A stretch of 8,160 nt of DNA from GCA-2731375 sp046582635 (lineage in GTDB: Bacteria; Pseudomonadota; Alphaproteobacteria; GCA-2731375), in assembly GCA_046582635.1 (NCBI GenBank), contig JAYGEA010000104.1:1-8160 (forward strand), in the 5' to 3' direction. The notes beneath the pieces were generated by a model that saw nothing but the letters and a program-made list of their open reading frames with translations, was not told where the DNA came from and made no database searches. Below, piece by piece: positions 1-6,552 of the stretch; the stretch's first letter is position 1, and each line of letters opens with the position of its first letter. Made by a program: the position numbers and the translations under genes.

Positions 1-471
1 AAGTACAGCGACGACTACACTGGCCAGGAGGCGTCCTCGAAGGCTGCGAGGCGAGGGCTGTGGGCCGGTCAGTTCGTGTTTCCGTGGGACTGGCGGCGGG
101 GCAAGCGATTGGCGTCCGAGGCCGCCGCCAACGACAATCCACCGAGTTGCCGGATCAAGGGTAACGTCGGTTCCAAAGGCGACCGTATCTACCACATGCC
201 GGGTGGCCGCTGGTACGACAGAACGGTAATCACGGCGTCGAAAGGGGAGCGGTGGTTCTGCTCCGAGGGTGAGGCCAAGGCCGCTGGATGGCGGCGGGCC
301 GGGATGCCCGCGTTCACGATGCCACGGTCGAACACCTGGAAGTCACCAGCTATGTCAGAACCTGCCAAGGCGTGCTGCAAGGTCTGTCGGAAGGGACAGG
401 CGTGTGGGAACTCCTGCATCGGTCGCCAGTATACCTGCCGTAAGCCGGTGGGATGTGCCTGCAACAACTAA
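1..471 (+). CDS. Thermonuclease-family protein, C-terminal part, with Cys-rich tail (5' partial)
   Basis: The frame is open from the first base, so the true start and the nuclease catalytic core lie outside the window. Visible residues 1-156 begin with the end of a staphylococcal-nuclease-like domain (SKAARRGLWAG, then FPWDWRRG at about 27-34), a pattern I know from alphaproteobacterial thermonuclease-family proteins. A second conserved block follows at 50-100 (CRIKGN, then RIYHMPGGRWYD, then GERWFCSEGEAKAAGWRRA), the usual C-terminal extension of these proteins. Residues 120-156 form a Cys-rich tail with eight Cys (125, 126, 129, 135, 139, 146, 152, 154), which may bind metal or form disulfides. 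Family members are generally thought to cut nucleic acids with calcium, but the active-site residues are not visible here. A GTG at 76 is internal and is not the start. The gene runs toward the kynurenine operon but is separated from it by 183 bases and is probably a separate unit, perhaps part of a mobile element. Confidence 0.8.
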   Translation, partial: KYSDDYTGQEASSKAARRGLWAGQFVFPWDWRRGKRLASEAAANDNPPSCRIKGNVGSKGDRIYHMPGGRWYDRTVITASKGERWFCSEGEAKAAGWRRAGMPAFTMPRSNTWKSPAMSEPAKACCKVCRKGQACGNSCIGRQYTCRKPVGCACNN

Positions 472-579
472 GCAGCGCCTCGATGCCATAGACGCCGCAT
501 CCTTGCGCGGTCCCCGATGGATAGCCTGTGCCCGAAATGGCTCTCGACTGATGATCATCCACAGATTACCGAATCGTAG

Positions 580-599
580 TGTGGGACCCATTGTGGGAC
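580..599 (+). repeat. Two direct 8-base repeats, 12-base period
   Basis: TGTGGGAC occurs at 580-587 and again at 592-599, separated by CCAT. The 12-base period and the position just before the AT-rich junction would fit a regulator or integrase arm-type binding site. With only two short copies, chance is also possible. Confidence 0.4.
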
Positions 600-637
600 T
601 GTGCGGCAATCAATCTAAAATATGCCATTTAATTAAG

Positions 638-643
638 TATGAT
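638..643 (+). promoter_or_regulatory. Possible -10 hexamer ahead of the operon
   Basis: TATGAT matches the sigma-70 -10 consensus at five of six positions and lies in the most AT-rich part of the window, just before the first operon gene. No good -35 box is seen about 17 bases upstream (CTAAAA at 615-620). Transcription from here would start near 650, leaving almost no leader before the GTG at 655. This is weak evidence. Confidence 0.2.
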
Positions 644-654
644 AAAACACGCAA

Positions 655-1791
655 GTGGCGGACGGCCCGGAATTCGAACGCTTTGATCAGCGCGACGACA
701 TCTTCTCCCGCGCCTTTTGGGACGAGACCGTGCGCTCGGACGACAGCATGGAATTCTTTCGCGGCCACGGCCATGCCTTCGATGCGCGGCGGGGTCCGGG
801 CTTTACCCAGCGGGATTTCGCCCTGCGCAACGCGGCCTGGTCGGTGGCGGACGATTATGCCGACCGCAACCGGGACAGCGGCCTGCGGGAAGGCTTTCAG
901 GATCCCCAGGAACCGCGCTTTCCACCCGCCGAACAGCGCAGGCCGGTGGCTGACCCAGGCGCCATGACGGCGGAGATCAAGCGGGTGGCCAAACTGTTTG
1001 GCTGTGATCTGGTCGGCGTCACGGCGTTCGATCCACGTTGGGTTTATGCCACGCGGACGGATATCCGAAACTTTGAAAAGAAACCCAATGATCTACCGGA
1101 GGGACTGAACAACGTCATCGTCATGGCCCACGGCATGAATTACGATCTGGTCAAGGCCTACCCCTCCGCCCTGGCCGGGGCGGCGGTGGGCATGGGCAAT
1201 TCCGGCGAGGCCGTCACCGTGGCGCAACTGTCGCAATACATCCGCAATCTTGGCTATCGGGCCATCGGTTCCATGAACGATACCGCCCTGGTCATTCCCA
1301 TGGCGGTGCAGGCGGGCCTGGGAGAATATGGCCGCAACCAGATGGTCATTACGGAGGAATTCGGGCCGCGGGTGCGGTTTTCCAGGATCTTCACGGACCT
1401 GCCCCTGGTGCACGACAGACCAAAAAAGTTTGGCGTCACGGAATTCTGCGGTATCTGCCGCCGCTGCGCCGATGCCTGCCCGCCCAAGGCCCTGCCCTTT
1501 GGCCCGCCAAAGATGGGCGGGGCGAACCAATCCGCCATCAAGGGGGTGAAAAAATGGACGGCGGATTGCGAAAAATGCTTCGGCTTCTGGGCCAAAATGC
1601 GCAGCGATTGCGCCATCTGCATGCGGGTCTGCCCCTATAACAAAGATTTCAGCAAGCCCATCATGCGCCTGGCCCGGCGATTGGCGGGCACCAAATTACG
1701 CCGTCTGATGCTATGGTTGGATATCAAGCTGGGTTTTGGCGAACGGGTGGCGCCCGAGACATGGTGGCGAATGCAGGTGGGCGATGATTAG
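655..1791 (+). CDS. Reductive-dehalogenase-like double [4Fe-4S] protein, cytosolic, probably 5'-truncated
   Basis: The 378-residue product resembles the C-terminal half of RdhA-type corrinoid Fe-S proteins, related to QueG. The block NLGYRAIGSMNDTAL (198-212), GLGEYGR (221-227), EFGPRVR (235-241) and FTDLPL (246-251) is typical of the cobamide-binding region. Two ferredoxin-type motifs follow: CxxCxxCxxxCP at C265, C268, C271, C275, and Cx10CxxCxxxCP at C308, C319, C322, C326. This is the RdhA pattern for two [4Fe-4S] clusters. No twin-arginine signal or membrane segment is seen and no RdhB anchor gene is nearby, so a soluble cytosolic enzyme is likely. I cannot identify the catalytic Tyr, so dehalogenation is not established. 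The assigned GTG start has no Shine-Dalgarno sequence, and an in-frame stop lies just upstream at 643-645. The next in-frame ATG (748) would remove the well-formed FERFDQRDD segment. The natural N-terminus may therefore have been lost. The stop overlaps kynU by 8 bases, implying co-translation. Confidence 0.72.
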   Translation: MADGPEFERFDQRDDIFSRAFWDETVRSDDSMEFFRGHGHAFDARRGPGFTQRDFALRNAAWSVADDYADRNRDSGLREGFQDPQEPRFPPAEQRRPVADPGAMTAEIKRVAKLFGCDLVGVTAFDPRWVYATRTDIRNFEKKPNDLPEGLNNVIVMAHGMNYDLVKAYPSALAGAAVGMGNSGEAVTVAQLSQYIRNLGYRAIGSMNDTALVIPMAVQAGLGEYGRNQMVITEEFGPRVRFSRIFTDLPLVHDRPKKFGVTEFCGICRRCADACPPKALPFGPPKMGGANQSAIKGVKKWTADCEKCFGFWAKMRSDCAICMRVCPYNKDFSKPIMRLARRLAGTKLRRLMLWLDIKLGFGERVAPETWWRMQVGDD

Positions 1792-3019
1792 CCGGGACGA
1801 CATGGCAGCGCTGGACCGCCGGGATGATCTGGCAGCCATGCGCGAAAAATTCGATTTGCCCGACGGCATCATTTATCTGGACGGCAACTCCCTTGGCCCC
1901 CTGCCCCGCCATGTGCCCGCCCGCCTGGCCGAAGTCGTAACCGAGCAATGGCGCAACGATCTGATCAAGTCGTGGAACATTCATGGCTGGATGCAAATGC
2001 CGCAAACCGTCGGCGACCGGATCGCCCCGCTGATCGGCGCCGGGCCGGGCGAGGTTCTGGCCGGTGACAGCACCACGGTCAATCTGTTCAAACTCATGGC
2101 CGCCGCCCTTGAACAGCGCCCCGGGCGCAAGGTTATTGTCAGTCAGGCCGGTAATTTTCCCACCGACAATTATCTCGCCGAAGGGCTGATCCGCTTCGCC
2201 GGCCAAAGCCATGAATTGCGCCTGGTGGATGGCGACGATGTCACGGGCGCCATTGATGACACCGTCGCCCTTGTCTCCCTGACCCAGGTGGATTACCGCA
2301 GCGGCTATGTCCAAGACCTCCACGCCGTCACCAAGGCCGCCCATGCAGCGGGCGCCCTGATGCTATGGGATCTTTGCCACAGCGCCGGCGCCCTGGAAGT
2401 GGACCTACATGGCGCCGATGCGGATTTCGCCGTGGGCTGCAGTTACAAATACCTCAACGGCGGCCCCGGCGCGCCGGCCTATCTGTTCGTGGCCAAGCGG
2501 TTGCAGGATCAGGTCAGCCAGCCGTTGACGGGCTGGATGGGCCATGCCGCGCCCTTTGCCTTTGAACAAAGCTATCGCCCCGCCCCGGGCATCACGCGAC
2601 AGCGTTCCGGCACCCCGTCCATTCTGGCCATGAGCGCCCTGGATGCGGCGTTGGATCTTTTCGACGGCCTGGACATGGGCCTGGTTCGCCGCAAATCCCT
2701 GTCCCTGACTGAGCATTTCATTCAGTTGATGGAACAGCGCTGCGGCAGTTTCGGCTTCAGCCTGGCCTCGCCACGGGAACAGGGCCGCCGGGGCAGTCAG
2801 GTCTCGTGGCGCCACGAACAAGGCTTCGCTATTTCAAGAGCCTTGGTCGCCCAGGGCGTTATTGGTGATTTCCGCGCCCCCGACATCATGCGCTTCGGCT
2901 TTGCACCATTGTTTGTCCGCCACGTGGATGTCTGGGATGCGGTCGCGGCCATTGAAGGGCTGATGAGGTCGGGGGGCTGGGACCGGCCTGAATTTCACCA
3001 ACCGGCGGCGGTAACCTGA
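1784..3019 (+). CDS. kynU: Kynureninase
   Basis: This PLP enzyme cleaves L-kynurenine to anthranilate and L-alanine in the cytosol (tryptophan catabolism). The 411-residue length is normal for bacterial KynU. Recognisable elements are YLDGNSLG (31-38), the NFPTDNY cofactor/substrate region (124-130), TQVDYRSGY (167-175), WDLCHSAG with the PLP-contacting Asp196 (195-202), and the Schiff-base lysine Lys222 in CSYKYLNGGPG. The ATG at 1784 is preferred because MISRDDMAALDRRD matches the family N-terminus and AGGTGG lies just upstream. A longer frame opening at TTG 1736 would overlap the preceding gene by more than 50 bases and add an unrelated sequence. ATG 1802 has no good ribosome site. The start overlaps the end of the Fe-S protein gene and the stop lies two bases before kynA. 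The pair therefore forms a clear kyn module. Confidence 0.95.
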   Translation: MISRDDMAALDRRDDLAAMREKFDLPDGIIYLDGNSLGPLPRHVPARLAEVVTEQWRNDLIKSWNIHGWMQMPQTVGDRIAPLIGAGPGEVLAGDSTTVNLFKLMAAALEQRPGRKVIVSQAGNFPTDNYLAEGLIRFAGQSHELRLVDGDDVTGAIDDTVALVSLTQVDYRSGYVQDLHAVTKAAHAAGALMLWDLCHSAGALEVDLHGADADFAVGCSYKYLNGGPGAPAYLFVAKRLQDQVSQPLTGWMGHAAPFAFEQSYRPAPGITRQRSGTPSILAMSALDAALDLFDGLDMGLVRRKSLSLTEHFIQLMEQRCGSFGFSLASPREQGRRGSQVSWRHEQGFAISRALVAQGVIGDFRAPDIMRFGFAPLFVRHVDVWDAVAAIEGLMRSGGWDRPEFHQPAAVT

Positions 3020-3021
3020 TC

Positions 3022-3852
3022 ATGGCGGCAAAACTTCCCACATCCGGGGCGCACACGGATTTCACCAACGCCATGAGCTATGGCGACTATCTGCATCTTG
3101 ACGACCTGCTGGCGGCCCAGGAACCGCGATCCGGCAAGCATGACGAGATGCTGTTTATCATTATCCACCAGTCTTCGGAGTTGTGGATGAAACTGATCCT
3201 GCACGAATTGGGGGCGGCGTCGGCGGAGATCGGGGCCGATCATCTGCGTCCGGCCTTCAAGATGCTGGCCCGCGTCTCCGGCATCCAGAACCAGCTGATC
3301 CAATCCTGGGATGTCTTGTCCACACTGACACCGGCGGACTACCTGACATTTCGCGATGACCTGGGCCAATCATCGGGCTTTCAATCCCATCAGTACCGCG
3401 CCATTGAGTTCATGTTGGGCAACAAAAATCCCGATTTTCTCAAGCCGTTCGCCCACCGCCCCGACCTGCACGACCGCTTGCGGTCTGTTCTGGAAGCACC
3501 CAGCGTGTATGATGTGGCCTTGACGCTGTTGGCGAAACGCGGCCTGCCCGTGCCCGATGACCGGCTGAAACGGGATTGGCGGCAGCCCTATACCGCCTCC
3601 AAGGGCGTCCGCTCGGTCTGGCAGACGGTCTACTCGGACACGGGTGTTTATTGGGATTTGTACGAATTGGCCGAAAAGCTCGTGGACCTGGAAGACCGTT
3701 TTCAACAATGGCGCTTTCGCCACTTGACCACCGTGGCGCGGATTATCGGCGCCAAGCGGGGCACGGGCGGCACCGCCGGGGTGGACTATCAGCGCAAGGC
3801 CTTGGAGATACGGCTGTTCCCGGAACTTTGGCAGGTCCGCACGGCACTATAA
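3022..3852 (+). CDS. kynA: Tryptophan 2,3-dioxygenase (heme)
   Basis: The product oxidises L-tryptophan with O2 to N-formylkynurenine, the first and usually rate-controlling step of the kynurenine route. The 276-residue length fits bacterial TDO. Its residues line up with the studied Xanthomonas enzyme at a constant offset of six: active-site His49 (FIIIHQSSELW), Tyr107 and Arg111 (DYLTFRD) for the substrate carboxylate and pocket, proximal heme ligand His234 (RFRHLTTVARIIG), and Thr248 in KRGTGGT. Other family blocks are SYGDYLHLDDLL (19-30) and SGFQSHQYRAIEF (118-130). All key residues are present, so an active enzyme is expected. The gene starts two bases after the kynU stop with only a weak ribosome site, so translation is probably coupled. 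Tryptophan-responsive control is usual in other bacteria, but no regulator is visible here. Confidence 0.96.
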   Translation: MAAKLPTSGAHTDFTNAMSYGDYLHLDDLLAAQEPRSGKHDEMLFIIIHQSSELWMKLILHELGAASAEIGADHLRPAFKMLARVSGIQNQLIQSWDVLSTLTPADYLTFRDDLGQSSGFQSHQYRAIEFMLGNKNPDFLKPFAHRPDLHDRLRSVLEAPSVYDVALTLLAKRGLPVPDDRLKRDWRQPYTASKGVRSVWQTVYSDTGVYWDLYELAEKLVDLEDRFQQWRFRHLTTVARIIGAKRGTGGTAGVDYQRKALEIRLFPELWQVRTAL

Positions 3853-3858
3853 AAAAAT

Positions 3859-3865
3859 GGAGGAG
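3859..3865 (+). promoter_or_regulatory. Strong Shine-Dalgarno site before the crotonase gene
   Basis: GGAGGAG lies eight bases before ATG 3874, inside the 21-base gap after kynA, and fixes that start. It is the strongest ribosome site I see in the operon. The kynA-crotonase gap is also the widest in the run, so independent translation initiation is likely for the downstream half. Confidence 0.75.
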
Positions 3866-3873
3866 ACGACGAG

Positions 3874-4614
3874 ATGACGGAACTTGTATTGCGCGAAGAT
3901 AGCGATGGCGTGGCGATATTGACCTTGAACCGGCCCGATGCCCTGAATGCCCTGACCCCGGCCCTGTTCATCGAGTTGCGCGGCCATGTGGAAAGCATCC
4001 GCGATGATCCCGACGGCGTCGGCTGCGTTGTCCTGCGGGGCGCGGGGCGGTCGTTCTGCGCCGGCAACGACCTGAAATCCATCCAGGAGGGCCAGGAGCC
4101 GCCCACCCCCACCTATCAGGCGGACACCATCGACATGCTGGAGGCCCTGCCCCAACCCGTCATCGCCGAGGTGCGCGGCCATTGTTATACGGGCGGGCTG
4201 GAACTGGCCCTGGGCTGTGATCTGCTGGTCGCCTCCGACACCGCCAAATTCGCCGATACCCACGGCAAATGGGGCATGACCCCGCGCTGGGGCATGAGCC
4301 AGCGCCTACCCCGCCGGGTGGGCTATCTGAAAGCCAAGGAGATGAGCTATACCGCGCGGGTTTATTCCGGCGCCGAGGCCGCCGCCTTTGGCCTGGCAAA
4401 TCAATGCGTGGCCAACGACCAGTTGGAGGCGGTGGTCGGGGCCATGGCCGCGGACATCGTGGCGACGTCGTGGCATTCCCTGCGCGGCAACAAGATGCTG
4501 TACAACAAAGGCCAGGACTTTACCTTCCGCGACGGCATCGCCTTCGAGATGGCGGAAAGCCCCGGCCGCGGCCCGGATATTGAAGAACGCCTGAAAGCCT
4601 TCCAAAAGGGATAG
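3874..4614 (+). CDS. Enoyl-CoA hydratase/isomerase (crotonase) family protein
   Basis: This 246-residue crotonase-fold protein has the usual single-domain length. The N-terminal strand ILTLNRPDALNAL (15-27), first oxyanion-hole loop FCAGNDL (61-67), second oxyanion-hole and acid/base region GHCYTGGLELALGCDLLVAS (102-121) and the QRLPRRVG segment (143-150) are all clear. Acyl-CoA binding is therefore well supported. Glu110 in GGLEL aligns with rat mitochondrial hydratase Glu144. The position of the second catalytic residue, Glu164, is His130 in FADTH. I recall FADTH-type sequences in a crotonase subgroup, so this is probably a subfamily trait and not damage. The reaction could be isomerisation, hydrolysis or a one-base hydration, and the substrate is unknown. 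It follows kynA by 21 bases and precedes the amidase by four. This suggests a CoA-thioester step in the same catabolic programme. Confidence 0.88.
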   Translation: MTELVLREDSDGVAILTLNRPDALNALTPALFIELRGHVESIRDDPDGVGCVVLRGAGRSFCAGNDLKSIQEGQEPPTPTYQADTIDMLEALPQPVIAEVRGHCYTGGLELALGCDLLVASDTAKFADTHGKWGMTPRWGMSQRLPRRVGYLKAKEMSYTARVYSGAEAAAFGLANQCVANDQLEAVVGAMAADIVATSWHSLRGNKMLYNKGQDFTFRDGIAFEMAESPGRGPDIEERLKAFQKG

Positions 4615-4618
4615 AACC

Positions 4619-6034
4619 ATGCCATCGAAACCAATCTGGCAATGGAGCGCCGTGGAGACCGCTGCCGCCATCCGTAGCGGCGACATCACGGCCCAGGAAG
4701 CCGTAGACAGCGCCCTTGGCCGCATGCGCGACTGCAATGAAGCCGTCAACGCGATCAACGTTGATCTATCGACGGATGCCCAGCGCGCCGCCCGCCGGGC
4801 CGATGGCGTGCAACAAAGCGGCGTCGCCCTGGGCCCACTGCATGGCGTTCCCATTACCATCAAGGACAATGTTGATCAGGCAGGACAGGCCACCACCAAT
4901 GGCGTCCCGGCCTTCGCGGAAGTGATCGCGGGCGAAGATTCCCCGGTCGTTGCCAGTCTGCGAAAGGCCGGGGCCATTGTCATTGGCCGTACCAACACAC
5001 CGGAATTCAGCCTGCGCTGGTTCACGGACAATACCCTGCACGGCCTGACCAAGAACCCCTGGGACGAGACCATCACTCCTGGCGGCTCGTCCGGCGGTGC
5101 GGCGGCGGCCGTGTCCCTAGGTATAGGCGCCATCGCCCATGGGACTGATCTGGGCGGCTCTCTGCGTTATCCAGCCTATGCCTGTGGCCTGGCCACGATT
5201 AAGCCTTCCCTTGGCCGCGTCCCCTCCTTCAACCCCACCGCTTCCGAAGAACGCACCCCCGTCACGCTGTTGATGTCCGGCCAAGGGCCCATCGCGCGGG
5301 AAGTTCGCGATGTGCGTCTTGCCCTGTCCGTCATGGCGCAAGGCGACAGCCGCGATCCCGCGTGGGTTCCCGCACCCCTGGAAGGCCCGCGCCCGGCGGC
5401 ACCCATCAAAGTCGCCGTCACTAAGGATCCGGCGGGGTTTGGCTGTCATGGTGCCGTCTCGGTAGCGATTGATCAGGCGGCCGATTGCCTGTCCAATGCC
5501 GGCTATGTGGTCGAAGCGGCCGATCCGCCCCATGTGGCGGAAATTGCCGAGGCTTGGAGAAACTTGCTTTGGACCGAGACCAAGATGTTGATGGAAGACG
5601 CCATGCGGCAGCATGGTTCGGACGATATCAATCAGGTGATCAGCGACAATATCGCGGCCAGTACGATCCTCGACATGCAGGGCTATCTGCGCACCCTGGC
5701 GGACCGCACCCAGTTATTGCGTGCCTGGAATACCTTCATGGATGACTACGACTTGGTCCTGGCGCCGGTCAGCCAGGTACCGCCCTATTTGCAATTGGAA
5801 GACCTGAAGGGCACGGATCGGGTGAAGCAGATGCTGGATGAACAAAGCATGTTGTACGCGGTCAATCTGCTGGGCTTGCCATCCGCCGCCATCCCCACGG
5901 GTTTGAGCGGCGGGGTCCCCATGGGCGTGCAAATCATCGGGCAACGTTTTCGCGAAGATCTTTGCCTGGATGCGGCCGAAGTCGTGGAACGGACAACGGG
6001 TATCCTAGCGGAACAATTATGGAGCAAAGCATGA
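4619..6034 (+). CDS. Amidase-signature family amidase
   Basis: A serine hydrolase of 471 residues, the usual length of the family that includes GatA, FAAH and many catabolic amidases. The Ser-cisSer-Lys triad is visible: Lys82 in TIKDN, Ser157 in GGSSGG and nucleophile Ser181 in TDLGGSLRYPA. The spacing (75 and 24 residues) is identical to that of Lys142, Ser217 and Ser241 of FAAH. LHGVPITIKDN (74-84) and GRTNTPEFS (123-131) are further family marks. No signal peptide is seen, so it is cytosolic. GatA is unlikely because gatB and gatC are absent and the context is catabolic. The substrate cannot be read from the sequence. Possibilities are an amide from the downstream pathway or, more speculatively, N-formylkynurenine, since no formamidase gene is present. 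AAGGG lies eight bases before the ATG. The stop overlaps the next start in an ATGA arrangement. Confidence 0.92.
   Translation: MPSKPIWQWSAVETAAAIRSGDITAQEAVDSALGRMRDCNEAVNAINVDLSTDAQRAARRADGVQQSGVALGPLHGVPITIKDNVDQAGQATTNGVPAFAEVIAGEDSPVVASLRKAGAIVIGRTNTPEFSLRWFTDNTLHGLTKNPWDETITPGGSSGGAAAAVSLGIGAIAHGTDLGGSLRYPAYACGLATIKPSLGRVPSFNPTASEERTPVTLLMSGQGPIAREVRDVRLALSVMAQGDSRDPAWVPAPLEGPRPAAPIKVAVTKDPAGFGCHGAVSVAIDQAADCLSNAGYVVEAADPPHVAEIAEAWRNLLWTETKMLMEDAMRQHGSDDINQVISDNIAASTILDMQGYLRTLADRTQLLRAWNTFMDDYDLVLAPVSQVPPYLQLEDLKGTDRVKQMLDEQSMLYAVNLLGLPSAAIPTGLSGGVPMGVQIIGQRFREDLCLDAAEVVERTTGILAEQLWSKA
6021..6024 (+). promoter_or_regulatory. Shine-Dalgarno GGAG fixing the start at 6031
   Basis: GGAG lies six bases before ATG 6031. 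An in-frame ATG at 6019 is possible, but its own upstream region has no purine-rich site, and the GGAG would then sit inside the gene. The ATGA overlap with the amidase stop also favours 6031. Confidence 0.55.
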
Positions 6035-6543
6035 GTACGGAGTGGCCGGAAGAAATCTATGGCCTGCTGCGGGAGGCGGGCATTGATCAATTCGCCTTTG
6101 TCCCCGATGCGGGCCACGACCATCTGATCAAACGATCCATCGCCGATCCGGACGTGCATGCGATTGCGCTCACCACGGAAGAAGAAGGCGTTGGTCTGCT
6201 GGCCGGCGCTCATCTGGGCGGCAGCCGGGGTGTGTTGTTGATGCAAAGCAGCGGCGTGGGCAATTGCATCAATCTGCTATCCCTGATCCGGGCCGGGAGG
6301 TTTCCCTTTCTGACCCTAATCTCCATGCGCGGGGATTTTGGCGAGGGCAATCCCTGGCAGATGCCCATGGGGCAATCGACCCAGCCGGTGCTGGAAGCCT
6401 GCGACGTGATCTGCATGCGCATTGATGATCCGGGCGACGTGGAGGGCACCATCAGTGCCGCCATCACCATGGCCTTCAACAGTGAAATCCCCATCGCGGT
6501 TCTGCTGGGGCAAAAACTGCTCGGCGCGAAAAAATTCAGTTGA
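6031..6543 (+). CDS. ThDP-dependent decarboxylase, Pyr-domain (alpha) subunit, sulfopyruvate decarboxylase ComD-like
   Basis: This 170-residue protein is a single pyrimidine-binding domain of a thiamine-diphosphate enzyme, matching in size the alpha subunit of sulfopyruvate decarboxylase. LTTEEEGVGLLAGAHLGG (48-64) carries the ThDP-activating Glu, with Glu50 the best-aligned residue against phosphonopyruvate decarboxylase. LLMQSSGVGNCINLLSLI (69-86) and FPFLTLISMRGDFGEGNPWQ (91-110) are the typical following blocks. It would form an active site with the PP-domain subunit encoded nine bases downstream. The family removes CO2 from 3-sulfopyruvate or 3-phosphonopyruvate, giving an aldehyde. Related 2-oxoacids are possible. 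No sulfonate or phosphonate genes are visible, so the substrate is open. A longer version starting at 5962 would overlap the amidase by 73 bases with unrelated residues and was not used. Confidence 0.85.
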   Translation: MSTEWPEEIYGLLREAGIDQFAFVPDAGHDHLIKRSIADPDVHAIALTTEEEGVGLLAGAHLGGSRGVLLMQSSGVGNCINLLSLIRAGRFPFLTLISMRGDFGEGNPWQMPMGQSTQPVLEACDVICMRIDDPGDVEGTISAAITMAFNSEIPIAVLLGQKLLGAKKFS

Positions 6544-6552
6544 GGAAGACAA

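Larger units (their letters stand above)
472..654. other. Non-coding junction between the nuclease gene and the kyn operon
   Basis: This 183-base stretch has no convincing gene on either strand. The short - strand frames across it overlap the nuclease gene and have no recognisable motifs. From about 600 to 650 it becomes clearly AT-rich compared with both flanks. It contains paired TGTGGGAC repeats and a TATGAT hexamer. I see no clear hairpin followed by a T-run after the nuclease stop. It may be the end of an integrated element or simply a promoter region. Confidence 0.5.

Noticed and set aside
472..654. CRISPR array or small RNA gene in the junction
   Set aside because: Only two 8-base repeats are present, with no spacer pattern, and I see no stable hairpin plus T-run.
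656..683. Minus-strand tRNA gene suggested by the TGGC...ATTCGAA pattern
   Set aside because: The T-stem halves do not pair, and the bases further right encode the Fe-S protein with no D or anticodon arm. Kept only as a possible attachment-site look-alike.
269..967. 232-residue + frame spanning the nuclease end, the junction and the start of the Fe-S gene
   Set aside because: It is out of frame with two recognisable proteins and has an Arg/Pro/Ala-rich composition typical of a shadow frame.
1724..2344. 206-residue open frame on the - strand
   Set aside because: It lies opposite kynU, whose motifs and active-site residues are complete. Long antisense frames are common in GC-rich genes and no family is recognised.
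5962..6030. Upstream extension of the decarboxylase alpha subunit
   Set aside because: The extra residues lie inside the amidase gene in another frame and do not resemble the family. ATG 6031 has a GGAG site and an ATGA overlap.
4619..6034. GatA (tRNA amidotransferase) identity for the amidase
   Set aside because: It shares the amidase signature, but there are no gatB/gatC genes and all neighbours are catabolic.
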